From NCBI GenBank assembly GCA_944372565.1, contig CALVZR010000217.1, positions 1 to 5,388 on the forward strand: 5,388 bases of DNA, in the 5' to 3' direction. The first letter of the stretch is position 1. Each line of letters starts with the position of its first letter. Below, one piece after another: positions 1 to 5,388 of the stretch. The DNA comes from an uncultured Clostridia bacterium (GTDB lineage: Bacteria; Bacillota; Clostridia; Christensenellales; Borkfalkiaceae). The notes beneath the pieces are model-generated. The model made no database searches and was not told the origin of the DNA. It saw only the letters and a list, made by a program, of their open reading frames with translations. The position numbers and the translations under genes were made by a program.

Positions 1-1299
1 ATGTATTCGGGGTTCCGCGACGTGATCACCGTTGCGGAAAACGCGGATTTTCCCTTCCCTTCGGTAAAGGACGAAAACGCCAAAGCCGTCCGCGTGACGC
101 ACGGAACGTATCCGGTGTGTATGCAAAGCCAAAACCGTTCCTTCCGCCGCCGCGCGTTCAAAGCGTATTATAAAGCGTTCATCTCGCTCGCGAACACCTT
201 CACCGCCACCTATTCGGGCAGCGTGAAAAAGGACGTGTTCCTCGCCAAAGCGCGCGGATACGAAAGCTGCCTGCAAAGCGCCCTCTTCGGAGAGGACGTT
301 CCTCCCGCCGTCTATACCAATCTGCTTTCCGCCGTGCACGAGGGGCTGGGCGATCTGCACCGCTACATCGAGGCGAAAAAACAGGCGCTCGGGCTCAAAG
401 AGATGCATATGTACGATATCTACGTTCCCTTAGTGGAGGGCGCGGATCTCAAACTCGGCTACGAAGAGGCGTGCGCGCTCGTGAAAAAAGGGCTTGCGCC
501 TCTGGGCGAAGAATACGTTTCGCTGTTGCAGAAGGCGTTCGACGAACGGTGGATAGACGTTTACGAAAACGACGGCAAGCGGAGCGGCGCCTATTCCACT
601 TCGTGCTACGACGCGCACCCGTATGTGCTGCTGAATTATCAGAAAACCACGCACGACGTGTTCACCATCGCCCACGAGATGGGGCACAGCATCCACTCGT
701 ATTTTTCCAACCGCACCCAGCCGTACGCCAAGGCGGATTACAGGATCTTCGTGGCGGAAGTGGCGAGCACGGTGAACGAAGTGCTGCTGCTGCGATATAT
801 CCTCGGCGAGGCAAAGGACGAAAAGCTGAAAAAATATCTGCTTTCCTATCTTTTGGAAATGATCCGCACCACGCTGTTCCGCCAGACGCAGTTCGCGGAA
901 TTTGAATACGCCGCCCACGAAATGGCGGAAAAGGGCGAGCCGCTCACCAGGGAAACGCTGTGCAGAACCTACAAATCGCTCAACGAAACGTATTACGGAA
1001 AGGGCGTCGTGAGCGATGAGGAAATCGCCTACGAATGGGCGCGCATCCCGCATTTTTACACGTCTTTTTACGTATATAAATACGCCACGGGGCTGACGAG
1101 CGCGCTCTGCATTGCGGATAACATCCTTAAAGAGGGTGCGCCCGCGGTGGAAAAATATTTCGCTTTCCTCTCTTCGGGCGGGAGCGACGGGCCCGTGGAA
1201 CTTTTAAAGATCGCGGGCGTGGATCTGACCAGAAAAGAGCCGTTCGACGGCGCGCTGAAAGTGTTTAACGAAACGCTGGATAAATTCCTCGCAATGTAG
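1..1299 (+). CDS. pepF: Oligoendopeptidase F-like M3 metallopeptidase, 5'-truncated by the window edge
   Basis: Cytoplasmic zinc peptidase predicted to cut short peptides (peptidase family M3, PepF branch). The visible 432 residues carry HEMGH at 225-229, giving zinc ligands H225 and H229 and catalytic base E226. E253, in the segment FVAEVASTVNE, is placed to be the third zinc ligand. The conserved segment RIPHFYTSFYVYKYATG at 348-364 is the family's substrate-side motif. Family members are about 600 residues with HExxH near residue 385, so roughly 160 N-terminal residues should lie upstream. The ATG at base 1 falls inside the conserved segment before 'ADxxFPxxKDE' and is probably an internal methionine, not the start. 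The stop is TAG at 1297-1299. It is the first visible gene of a tightly packed + strand series; the next gene begins 10 nt later. The family assignment is firm; substrate and physiological role are inferred from the family. Confidence 0.93.
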   Translation: MYSGFRDVITVAENADFPFPSVKDENAKAVRVTHGTYPVCMQSQNRSFRRRAFKAYYKAFISLANTFTATYSGSVKKDVFLAKARGYESCLQSALFGEDVPPAVYTNLLSAVHEGLGDLHRYIEAKKQALGLKEMHMYDIYVPLVEGADLKLGYEEACALVKKGLAPLGEEYVSLLQKAFDERWIDVYENDGKRSGAYSTSCYDAHPYVLLNYQKTTHDVFTIAHEMGHSIHSYFSNRTQPYAKADYRIFVAEVASTVNEVLLLRYILGEAKDEKLKKYLLSYLLEMIRTTLFRQTQFAEFEYAAHEMAEKGEPLTRETLCRTYKSLNETYYGKGVVSDEEIAYEWARIPHFYTSFYVYKYATGLTSALCIADNILKEGAPAVEKYFAFLSSGGSDGPVELLKIAGVDLTRKEPFDGALKVFNETLDKFLAM

Positions 1300-1309
1300 A
1301 GAAAAGCCG

Positions 1310-1861
1310 ATGGTACGGGCAAGATATAAAAACACAAAGGAAGATTTCGCCTGTTTCACGCGATACACGGAGTTTTTCGCGAACGGCAAACTCGCAAAGA
1401 TTCTCTGTTTTCTCGTCGCGGCGCTCGCGCTCATCGTCGTGGCGCTTTTCACGGGGCAGGGCGTGTTCCTCGTCTGCGCCGCGATCTTCGCGGGGTTCGG
1501 GCTTTTGCTGCTCGCGCTCTCGCTGGGCGCGGTGAGCAAAAGGGTTTCGGCAATGCTCCGGGAGGCGAAGGAATTTTACGCGGTGGAAAACGTGTACGTC
1601 TTTTCGGAAAACGGATTCGCCGTGGAAAACAAGGTGAAGGGGCGCATCAAGACCAAAGAGGTTCCCTACGCGAATATTTTGCGGGCGGTGGAAGTGAAGA
1701 AGTTTTTCTTTCTCTACGTCAACCGCACGCTCGCGTTCATCGTGTCCAAGGCGGGCATCGAGGAGGGGAGCGCGGAAGAACTTTCAAAAACGCTTTTTGC
1801 CGCCCTCGGCAAAAAGAGATGCAAGCTGAAAAAAGGAAGGGAGAAACATGCCGAACGATAA
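1310..1861 (+). CDS. Small two-helix membrane protein, YcxB-like family (function unknown)
   Basis: The protein has 183 residues. A short hydrophilic N-terminus (1-27, with the EDFxxFxxY pattern at 11-19) is followed by two hydrophobic segments, about 29-47 and 52-73, separated by a tight turn (TGQG). A cytosolic-looking C-terminal domain covers about 84-165 and ends in a lysine- and arginine-rich tail. The C-terminal pattern resembles YcxB-like proteins: VYVFSENGF at 95-103, then VPYANILRAVEVKKFFFLYV at 118-137, then the strand LAFIVSK. I recognise this from pattern only. No enzymatic motif is visible and the function is unknown. The ATG at 1310 is the only reasonable start. It is preceded by a weak purine run (AGAGAAAAG, 1298-1306), so translation may depend on the upstream peptidase gene. 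The 3' end overlaps dnaB by 14 nt in another frame, which suggests co-expression with the helicase but does not show a shared function. Confidence 0.72.
   Translation: MVRARYKNTKEDFACFTRYTEFFANGKLAKILCFLVAALALIVVALFTGQGVFLVCAAIFAGFGLLLLALSLGAVSKRVSAMLREAKEFYAVENVYVFSENGFAVENKVKGRIKTKEVPYANILRAVEVKKFFFLYVNRTLAFIVSKAGIEEGSAEELSKTLFAALGKKRCKLKKGREKHAER
1833..1843 (+). promoter_or_regulatory. Ribosome binding site of dnaB
   Basis: The purine run AAGGAAGGGAG lies 4 nt before the dnaB ATG at 1848, within the last codons of the preceding membrane-protein gene. It contains two overlapping Shine-Dalgarno-like cores, AAGGAAG and AGGGAG, giving spacings of about 8 and 4 nt. This strong site supports 1848 as the start and suggests dnaB can be initiated independently of the upstream gene. 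Confidence 0.75.
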
Positions 1862-3332
1862 GCAGAAAACCGCGGCGGAGATGCCGCACAATCTGGAAGC
1901 CGAGCAGTCCGTGCTCGGCTGTCTGGCGATAGACCGCGATATTCAGCTCGACGTGCTTTCCCAGCTTTCGGAAGAGGATTTCTATTCGGAATCGCACGGA
2001 TACATCTTCCACGCGATGACCGAGATCAACAAAAAGAACGTCCCCGTGGACCTCGTTACCCTGCTCGACGAGCTGGAAAAGGAGGGCAACCTCGAGGCGG
2101 CGGGGGGCGTGGCGTATCTCACGGACCTCACGAAGATTATGCCGTCCACCGCGAATTACCGCTACTACGTGGATATCGTCAAGCGCGATTCCGTGCTGCG
2201 GCGGCTCATCCGCAGTTCGCAGGCCATCATCAGGAACGCCGCGGAGAGCACGGACAGGGGAGAGAGCGTGGCGTTCGCCGAAAAGGAAATTTTCGACGTG
2301 TCTATGTCCCTCGATACCTCTTCGCTCGTCAAGATCGATTCGGTCGTGCCCGAGGTGATGGACCGTTTCAACGCCATCAGCAAGGATAAGGACGCTTTCC
2401 AGGGGCTGAAAACGGGGTTCAGGCTGTTCGACGCGATGACCAACGGCCTGCACGAAACCGACCTCGTGCTGCTCGCCGCCCGCCCCGCGATGGGAAAAAC
2501 GTCGTTCGCGATGAACATCGTGGAAAACATCGCCACCACGCAGGACAAAGTGTGCGCCGTGTTCTCCCTGGAAATGGGCAGGGAACAGCTCGCGCAGAGA
2601 ATGCTTTGCTCGCTGGCGGAAGTCAATATGCAGAAAGCGCTCAAAGGCCAGCTGGAAAAGGACGAATGGAAGCGGCTCGCCGAGGCGCAGAACAAACTCA
2701 ATTCCGCGAAGATCTTCATCGACGATTCGGCGATGATCACCCCCGCGGAAATGCTCTCCAAATGCCGCAGGCTGAAACGAAAATACGGGCTCGATCTCGT
2801 GATGGTGGACTATCTCCAGCTTATGAGTTCGGGCTCCCGCAATAAAAACGACAGCCGCCAGAACGAAATTTCGGAAATTTCCCGCAATATGAAAATTCTG
2901 GCGAAAGAGATCAGAGTGCCCGTGCTGGCGCTTTCCCAGCTTTCCCGCGCGGTGGAATCGAGAACGGGGCACCGCCCGCAGCTGAGCGACCTGCGCGAAT
3001 CGGGCGCCATCGAGCAGGACGCGGACATCGTTATGTTCATCCACCGCCCCGATAAGTATGCGGACGCCAAGGAGATGGCGGAAGGCAAGGTGCAGGCGAA
3101 CGTGGCGGAGATCCTCATCGAAAAGCACAGGAACGGCCCGACGGGCGTGGTGAAACTCTACTTCAAGGGCGAATGCACGAAGTTCCTCAACCTCACGGAG
3201 GAAGTCGTCGCGGAGAACGCGGCGCGGGCGGAGGAAACCGCCCCCGCGGAAGACCGGGGCTGGTATGAAGACGAAGAGCCGCCCCTCGAAGAAGAATCTT
3301 CCGCCCCGCCCTTCGACGACGATATATTCTGA
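1848..3332 (+). CDS. dnaB: Replicative DNA helicase DnaB
   Basis: Hexameric ATP-dependent helicase that unwinds DNA at the replication fork and recruits primase (called DnaC in Bacillus subtilis). It has 494 residues. The N-terminal helical domain (about 10-110) opens with the typical PHNLEAEQSVLG, followed by a linker region near 165-185 and the RecA-like motor domain from about 185 to 450. Visible motifs are Walker A ARPAMGKTS (211-219, K217), E241-region FSLEM, Walker B LVMVDYLQL (317-325, D321), SQLSRAVESR ending at 372, DLRESGAIEQDAD (381-393), and KHRNGPTG (426-433), whose K426 and R428 match the trans-acting lysine and arginine finger of DnaB helicases. There is no intein. The protein is somewhat longer than usual (about 440-470) because of an acidic tail at 451-494 ending in FDDDIF. 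The start follows a strong ribosome binding site. The stop lies 1 nt before sua5, an unusual neighbour; dnaB more often follows rplI in Firmicutes. Confidence 0.98.
   Translation: MPNDKQKTAAEMPHNLEAEQSVLGCLAIDRDIQLDVLSQLSEEDFYSESHGYIFHAMTEINKKNVPVDLVTLLDELEKEGNLEAAGGVAYLTDLTKIMPSTANYRYYVDIVKRDSVLRRLIRSSQAIIRNAAESTDRGESVAFAEKEIFDVSMSLDTSSLVKIDSVVPEVMDRFNAISKDKDAFQGLKTGFRLFDAMTNGLHETDLVLLAARPAMGKTSFAMNIVENIATTQDKVCAVFSLEMGREQLAQRMLCSLAEVNMQKALKGQLEKDEWKRLAEAQNKLNSAKIFIDDSAMITPAEMLSKCRRLKRKYGLDLVMVDYLQLMSSGSRNKNDSRQNEISEISRNMKILAKEIRVPVLALSQLSRAVESRTGHRPQLSDLRESGAIEQDADIVMFIHRPDKYADAKEMAEGKVQANVAEILIEKHRNGPTGVVKLYFKGECTKFLNLTEEVVAENAARAEETAPAEDRGWYEDEEPPLEEESSAPPFDDDIF
3198..3329 (+). other. Acidic, disordered-looking C-terminal tail of DnaB with SSB-like tip
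   Basis: This segment codes for DnaB residues 451-494. Seventeen of 44 residues are Asp or Glu and only two are Arg, with several Pro and Ala, so it is probably unstructured. It follows the end of the motor domain (about residue 450). The last six residues, FDDDIF, resemble the C-terminal tip of single-stranded DNA-binding protein (DFDDDIPF in Escherichia coli, DDDLPF in many Firmicutes). The composition is seen directly; any binding role is inference. Confidence 0.6.
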
Positions 3333-3333
3333 T

Positions 3334-4350
3334 ATGGAAACGAAAATACTTCCGGTAACGGACGAAAGCGTTGCCCTCGCAAAAGAAATCCTGCTCGGCG
3401 GCGGACTGGTCGCCTTCCCCACGGAAACGGTTTACGGGCTGGGGGCGGACGGCACGAACGGCGACGCGGTGAAGAAAATTTACGAAGCGAAAGGGCGGCC
3501 CGCGGACAATCCGCTCATCGCGCACGTGCACCCCGATTTCGACATCGGCAAACTCGTTTACGTGGAAAACGACTACGCGCTCCGCCTCAAAGAGGCGTTT
3601 ATGCCGGGGCCGCTCACCATGGTCTTTTATTCGAGGGGGGTCGTGTGCAAAGAGGCGGTGTGCGGGGGAGATACCCTCGCCGTGCGCATTCCCCGCCATG
3701 CGGGGGCGCAGAAACTGCTCCGCGCGGCAAAAATTCCCGTGGTCGCGCCGTCGGCGAACGTGTCCAAGCACGTCAGCCCGGTCACGGCGCAGCACGTTTT
3801 CGACGACCTCGCGGGCAAAATCCCCCTCATTCTGGACGGGGGCAAGAGCGACGGCGGCATCGAGAGCACGGTGCTCGACGTAACCGAAAAGGTGCCGCGC
3901 ATCCTGCGCGCGGGGCTGATTACGCGGGAAATGATCGCGGCGGTGGCGGGGGACTGCGAAATCGCCGCCCATTTGCCGGGGGATAAAATACGCTCTCCGG
4001 GCGTAAAATACCGCCGTTATATGCCGCGCTGCAAAACGGCGCGCTTTTGCGCGGAGGATACCGCGCGCGCCGCCGCTTTGTACGATCGGGCGGCAGAAGA
4101 GGGAAAAAAGCCCGTGATCCTTTGCGAAAGCGGGGCGAAAGCCCGTTTTGCGGGCAGGGAGATCATCGACCTCGGCGGAAGCGGGGAGGAAATCGCCTCC
4201 AACCTGTTCGCCGCGCTCCGCGAAGGGGAACGGCGGGCCGATCTCATCATCGCGATCGAGCCTGCGGGCAGGGGAGGCGTTTACGACGGCGTGATGAACC
4301 GCCTGTGCAAAGCGGCGGAAAAATACGAAGAAGGCGGGTTTTCGCATTGA
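3334..4350 (+). CDS. sua5: L-threonylcarbamoyladenylate synthase, two-domain Sua5 type (TsaC/YwlC family)
   Basis: Makes threonylcarbamoyl-AMP from threonine, bicarbonate and ATP, the first step of t6A37 formation on ANN-decoding tRNAs; TsaD, TsaB and TsaE complete the reaction. From ATG 3334 it has 338 residues, the normal Sua5 length. The YrdC/TsaC domain (about 8-195) shows GGLVAFPTETVYGLGAD (23-39), KGRPADNPL (53-61), PSANVS (139-144) and GGIESTVLD (174-182). A linker SPGVKYRRYMP (221-231) leads to the C-terminal Sua5 domain (about 240-338). In most Sua5 proteins the linker ends in HYAP or similar; here the His is Arg (R228). An in-frame ATG at 3265 would add 23 residues inside dnaB that do not look like the family, so 3334 is preferred. 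No Shine-Dalgarno site precedes 3334, and it lies 1 nt after the dnaB stop, so translation is probably coupled to dnaB. Confidence 0.95.
   Translation: METKILPVTDESVALAKEILLGGGLVAFPTETVYGLGADGTNGDAVKKIYEAKGRPADNPLIAHVHPDFDIGKLVYVENDYALRLKEAFMPGPLTMVFYSRGVVCKEAVCGGDTLAVRIPRHAGAQKLLRAAKIPVVAPSANVSKHVSPVTAQHVFDDLAGKIPLILDGGKSDGGIESTVLDVTEKVPRILRAGLITREMIAAVAGDCEIAAHLPGDKIRSPGVKYRRYMPRCKTARFCAEDTARAAALYDRAAEEGKKPVILCESGAKARFAGREIIDLGGSGEEIASNLFAALREGERRADLIIAIEPAGRGGVYDGVMNRLCKAAEKYEEGGFSH
4331..4338 (+). promoter_or_regulatory. Ribosome binding site supporting a TTG start for ywlE
   Basis: AAGGCGGG, one mismatch from the AAGGAGG core, sits 8 nt before TTG 4347. There is no ATG near the conserved N-terminus of this protein, so this site together with the TTGA stop/start overlap decides the start. 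It lies inside the last codons of sua5. Confidence 0.5.
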
Positions 4351-4784
4351 AGAGGATATTGTTCGTGTGCACGGGAAACACGTGCCGCTCCCCGATGGCG
4401 GAAGCCATACTGAAACAGAAGATCAAATGGGCGGGGCTGAAAGGCTACGCCGTTTCCTCCGCGGGGCTTGCCGCCGCCGAGGGGGACAAGATGAGCGAAA
4501 ACGCGAAGAAGGCGCTCAGACAGCTGGGCGTGAAAACGCCCGCGTTTCACTCAAAACGGCTTACGGAAGAGATTCTGAAACGGAGCAGCTTTGTCGTGTG
4601 TATGACGGAGGCGCACAAGCGCGCCGTAAATTCGCCCAAAGCGAGGTCGGCCGCGGAACTCGCGGGCGCGGAAATTTCCGATCCTTACGGCGGCAGTCTG
4701 AACGAGTATATCCGCTGTTCGCACGAAATCGAGCGGCTTTGCAATATAATAATGAATAAAATCTTGAACGGAGAAGAATTATGA
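4347..4784 (+). CDS. ywlE: Low-molecular-weight phosphatase, probable protein-arginine phosphatase (YwlE-like)
   Basis: Cytosolic phosphatase of the LMW-PTP fold, 145 residues. The N-terminus reads (M)KRILFVCTGNTCRSPMAEA. The P-loop CTGNTCR runs from nucleophile C8 to R14, and the general acid is D112 in DPYGGS. T12 lies at the position where B. subtilis YwlE has Thr11, the residue that favours phosphoarginine; classical tyrosine phosphatases have Ile there. This points to removal of McsB-type arginine phosphorylation, which marks proteins for ClpCP degradation in Bacillota. Substrate preference is inferred from this one position and overall similarity. Translation most likely begins at TTG 4347, whose TTGA overlaps the sua5 stop; the frame is open farther upstream, but that part is out-of-frame sua5 sequence. 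The 3' end overlaps rpiB by 4 nt (ATGA). The sua5-ywlE-rpiB order is conserved in Firmicutes. Confidence 0.93.
   Translation: MKRILFVCTGNTCRSPMAEAILKQKIKWAGLKGYAVSSAGLAAAEGDKMSENAKKALRQLGVKTPAFHSKRLTEEILKRSSFVVCMTEAHKRAVNSPKARSAAELAGAEISDPYGGSLNEYIRCSHEIERLCNIIMNKILNGEEL
4770..4773 (+). promoter_or_regulatory. Ribosome binding site of rpiB
   Basis: GGAG lies 7 nt before ATG 4781, within the ywlE coding region and in a locally AT-rich stretch (about 4740-4790). The site and the ATGA overlap both support 4781 as the rpiB start. Confidence 0.65.
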
Positions 4785-5230
4785 AAATTGCGCTTGCAAG
4801 CGATCACGGGGGCTACGAACTCAAAGAAAAACTCAAAAAACATCTCGGCGGGATCGGGGCGGAATACGTCGATTTCGGCACGGATTCGGAAAAGTCGGTC
4901 GATTATCCCGATTATGCGGAAAAGGCCGCCGAGGCTGTGCTTTCGGGCGAGTGCCGTTTCGGCATCGTGATCTGCGGCACGGGGATCGGCATTTCCATTG
5001 CCGCGAACAAGATCCCCGGCATCCGCTGCGCCCATTGCCACGACGCGTACAGCGCCCGTATGTCGCGCGCGCACAACGACGCGAATATGCTCGCGTTCGG
5101 CGCGCGGGTCATCGGCGAGGGGCTGATGTGCGACATCGTGGACGCGTTTTTAAACGGCGCTTTCGAGGGCGGCCGCCACGAAAAGAGAGTGGAAAAAATT
5201 TCGGAGATCGAGAGAAAATATCGCAAATAA
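4781..5230 (+). CDS. rpiB: Ribose-5-phosphate isomerase B
   Basis: Interconverts ribulose 5-phosphate and ribose 5-phosphate in the non-oxidative pentose phosphate pathway (RpiB/LacA/LacB family, cytosolic). It has 149 residues, the usual length. Family signatures are ALASDHGGYELK from residue 4 (D8 and H9 in the substrate pocket), DFGTDSEKSVDYPDYA, and ICGTGIGISIAANK (64-77), in which C65 is the expected catalytic base. H98 in SRAHNDANML (95-104) is the expected ring-opening histidine, and the stretch GARVIG follows. Having both Cys and His fits the E. coli-like type rather than the Mycobacterium type, which lacks the Cys. LacA/LacB or allose-6-phosphate isomerase activity cannot be excluded from sequence, but the neighbours ywlE and sua5 match the standard rpiB (ywlF) locus of Firmicutes. 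The start overlaps the ywlE stop. Confidence 0.97.
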   Translation: MKIALASDHGGYELKEKLKKHLGGIGAEYVDFGTDSEKSVDYPDYAEKAAEAVLSGECRFGIVICGTGIGISIAANKIPGIRCAHCHDAYSARMSRAHNDANMLAFGARVIGEGLMCDIVDAFLNGAFEGGRHEKRVEKISEIERKYRK

Positions 5231-5238
5231 AGGGGGAG
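5231..5238 (+). promoter_or_regulatory. Ribosome binding site of galU
   Basis: AGGGGGAG starts directly after the rpiB stop and ends 5 nt before ATG 5244. It fills most of the 13-nt gap between the two genes, so no separate promoter fits there. It supports translation of the partial galU gene. Confidence 0.75.
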
Positions 5239-5243
5239 TTTAT

Positions 5244-5388
5244 ATGAAAAAAATCAGAAAGGCGGTGATCGCCGCCGCGGGGCTGGGCACGCGCTTTCTG
5301 CCCATCACGAAGGCTGTGCCCAAATCCATGCTGCCCGTGGTCGATACGCCCACGCTCGATTACATCATAGACGAGGCTTGCGCGGCGG
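5244..5388 (+). CDS. galU: UTP-glucose-1-phosphate uridylyltransferase (GalU-type), 3'-truncated by the window edge
   Basis: Only the first 48 residues are present; family members are about 290. The frame is open to the last base. It would make UDP-glucose from glucose 1-phosphate and UTP, for cell-envelope glycolipids and polysaccharides. The N-terminus shows the nucleotidyltransferase signature AAAGLGTRFLPITKAVPKSM (10-29), then LPVVDTPTLDYIIDEA. The GLGTRFLP loop (13-20) should bind the nucleotide; R17 and K27 are the conserved basic residues of this motif. The TKxxPKxMLPV spacing is that of GalU rather than RmlA or GlgC. The start at 5244 has a strong ribosome binding site. As the gene is cut, a related UTP-sugar pyrophosphorylase such as a HasC or GtaB paralogue cannot be ruled out. 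It lies 13 nt after rpiB and is probably in the same transcript. Confidence 0.9.
   Translation, partial: MKKIRKAVIAAAGLGTRFLPITKAVPKSMLPVVDTPTLDYIIDEACAA

Noticed and set aside
430..1053. A 207-codon open frame on the - strand opposite the pepF zinc site.
   Set aside because: It shows no family resemblance and is fully explained by the codon bias of the sense gene.
1848..3332. A possible intein in dnaB, a common intein site.
   Set aside because: The Walker A and Walker B regions are continuous and normally spaced, and no intein splice motifs are seen.
3265..3333. An upstream ATG that would extend sua5 by 23 residues into dnaB.
   Set aside because: The added residues are Lys/Pro/Ser-rich and unlike Sua5 N-termini, no ribosome binding site precedes it, and ATG 3334 gives the standard family N-terminus and length.
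1737..3422. A 561-codon open frame on the - strand lying across all of dnaB.
   Set aside because: It is the mirror of a GC3-rich gene. The translation is rich in Arg, His, Phe and Val with no recognisable domain, while the + strand has unmistakable DnaB motifs.
4031..4050. An inverted repeat GCAAAA...TTTTGC inside sua5, considered as a terminator or RNA element.
   Set aside because: The 6-bp stem has no following T-run, lies inside a conserved coding region and is of a size expected by chance.
4047..4346. A 100-codon in-frame extension upstream of ywlE.
   Set aside because: It is Arg/Gly-rich out-of-frame sua5 sequence. The phosphatase fold begins at (M)KRILFVCTGN, so TTG 4347 is the start.
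3193..4347. A 384-codon open frame on the - strand opposite sua5.
   Set aside because: The translation is Arg-, His- and Pro-rich low-complexity sequence typical of antisense frames in GC-rich genes, and the + strand gene accounts for the conservation.

Overview
The window is a compact, GC-rich stretch of bacterial chromosome in which seven protein genes all read on the + strand. It looks like a Bacillota (Firmicutes) genome, most likely a Clostridia-type lineage. The evidence is the run sua5 (ywlC) - ywlE - rpiB (ywlF), which is a characteristic Firmicutes neighbourhood, plus purine-rich Shine-Dalgarno sites, a TTG start, and a PepF-type M3 peptidase. Many codons end in G or C, which also explains the long meaningless open frames on the other strand. 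I cannot name a genus; an uncultured gut Clostridia lineage is only a guess.

Layout: (1) 1-1299, the C-terminal ~430 residues of a PepF-like M3 oligoendopeptidase whose N-terminus lies off the left edge. (2) 1310-1861, a small two-helix membrane protein resembling the YcxB-like family. (3) 1848-3332, the replicative helicase DnaB, with an unusual acidic tail ending in FDDDIF. (4) 3334-4350, Sua5-type threonylcarbamoyl-AMP synthase. (5) 4347-4784, a low-molecular-weight phosphatase of the YwlE (protein-arginine phosphatase) type starting at TTG. (6) 4781-5230, ribose-5-phosphate isomerase B. (7) 5244-5388, the first 48 residues of a GalU-type UTP-glucose-1-phosphate uridylyltransferase, cut by the right edge.

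Gene packing is extreme. Junctions are +10 nt, a 14-nt overlap, +1 nt, two 4-nt overlaps (TTGA and ATGA) and +13 nt. There is no room for an intergenic promoter or terminator, so the seven genes are probably one transcript with translational coupling. The products are mostly housekeeping: peptide turnover, chromosome replication, tRNA t6A modification, phosphoprotein control, the pentose phosphate pathway and UDP-glucose supply. They do not form one pathway. No RNA gene, mobile element, CRISPR array or repeat family was seen, and no intergenic stretch exceeds 13 bases.

I did not find a wholly new system. The points most worth a second look are the SSB-tail-like C-terminus of DnaB, the changed interdomain-linker motif of Sua5, and the uncharacterised membrane protein overlapping dnaB.
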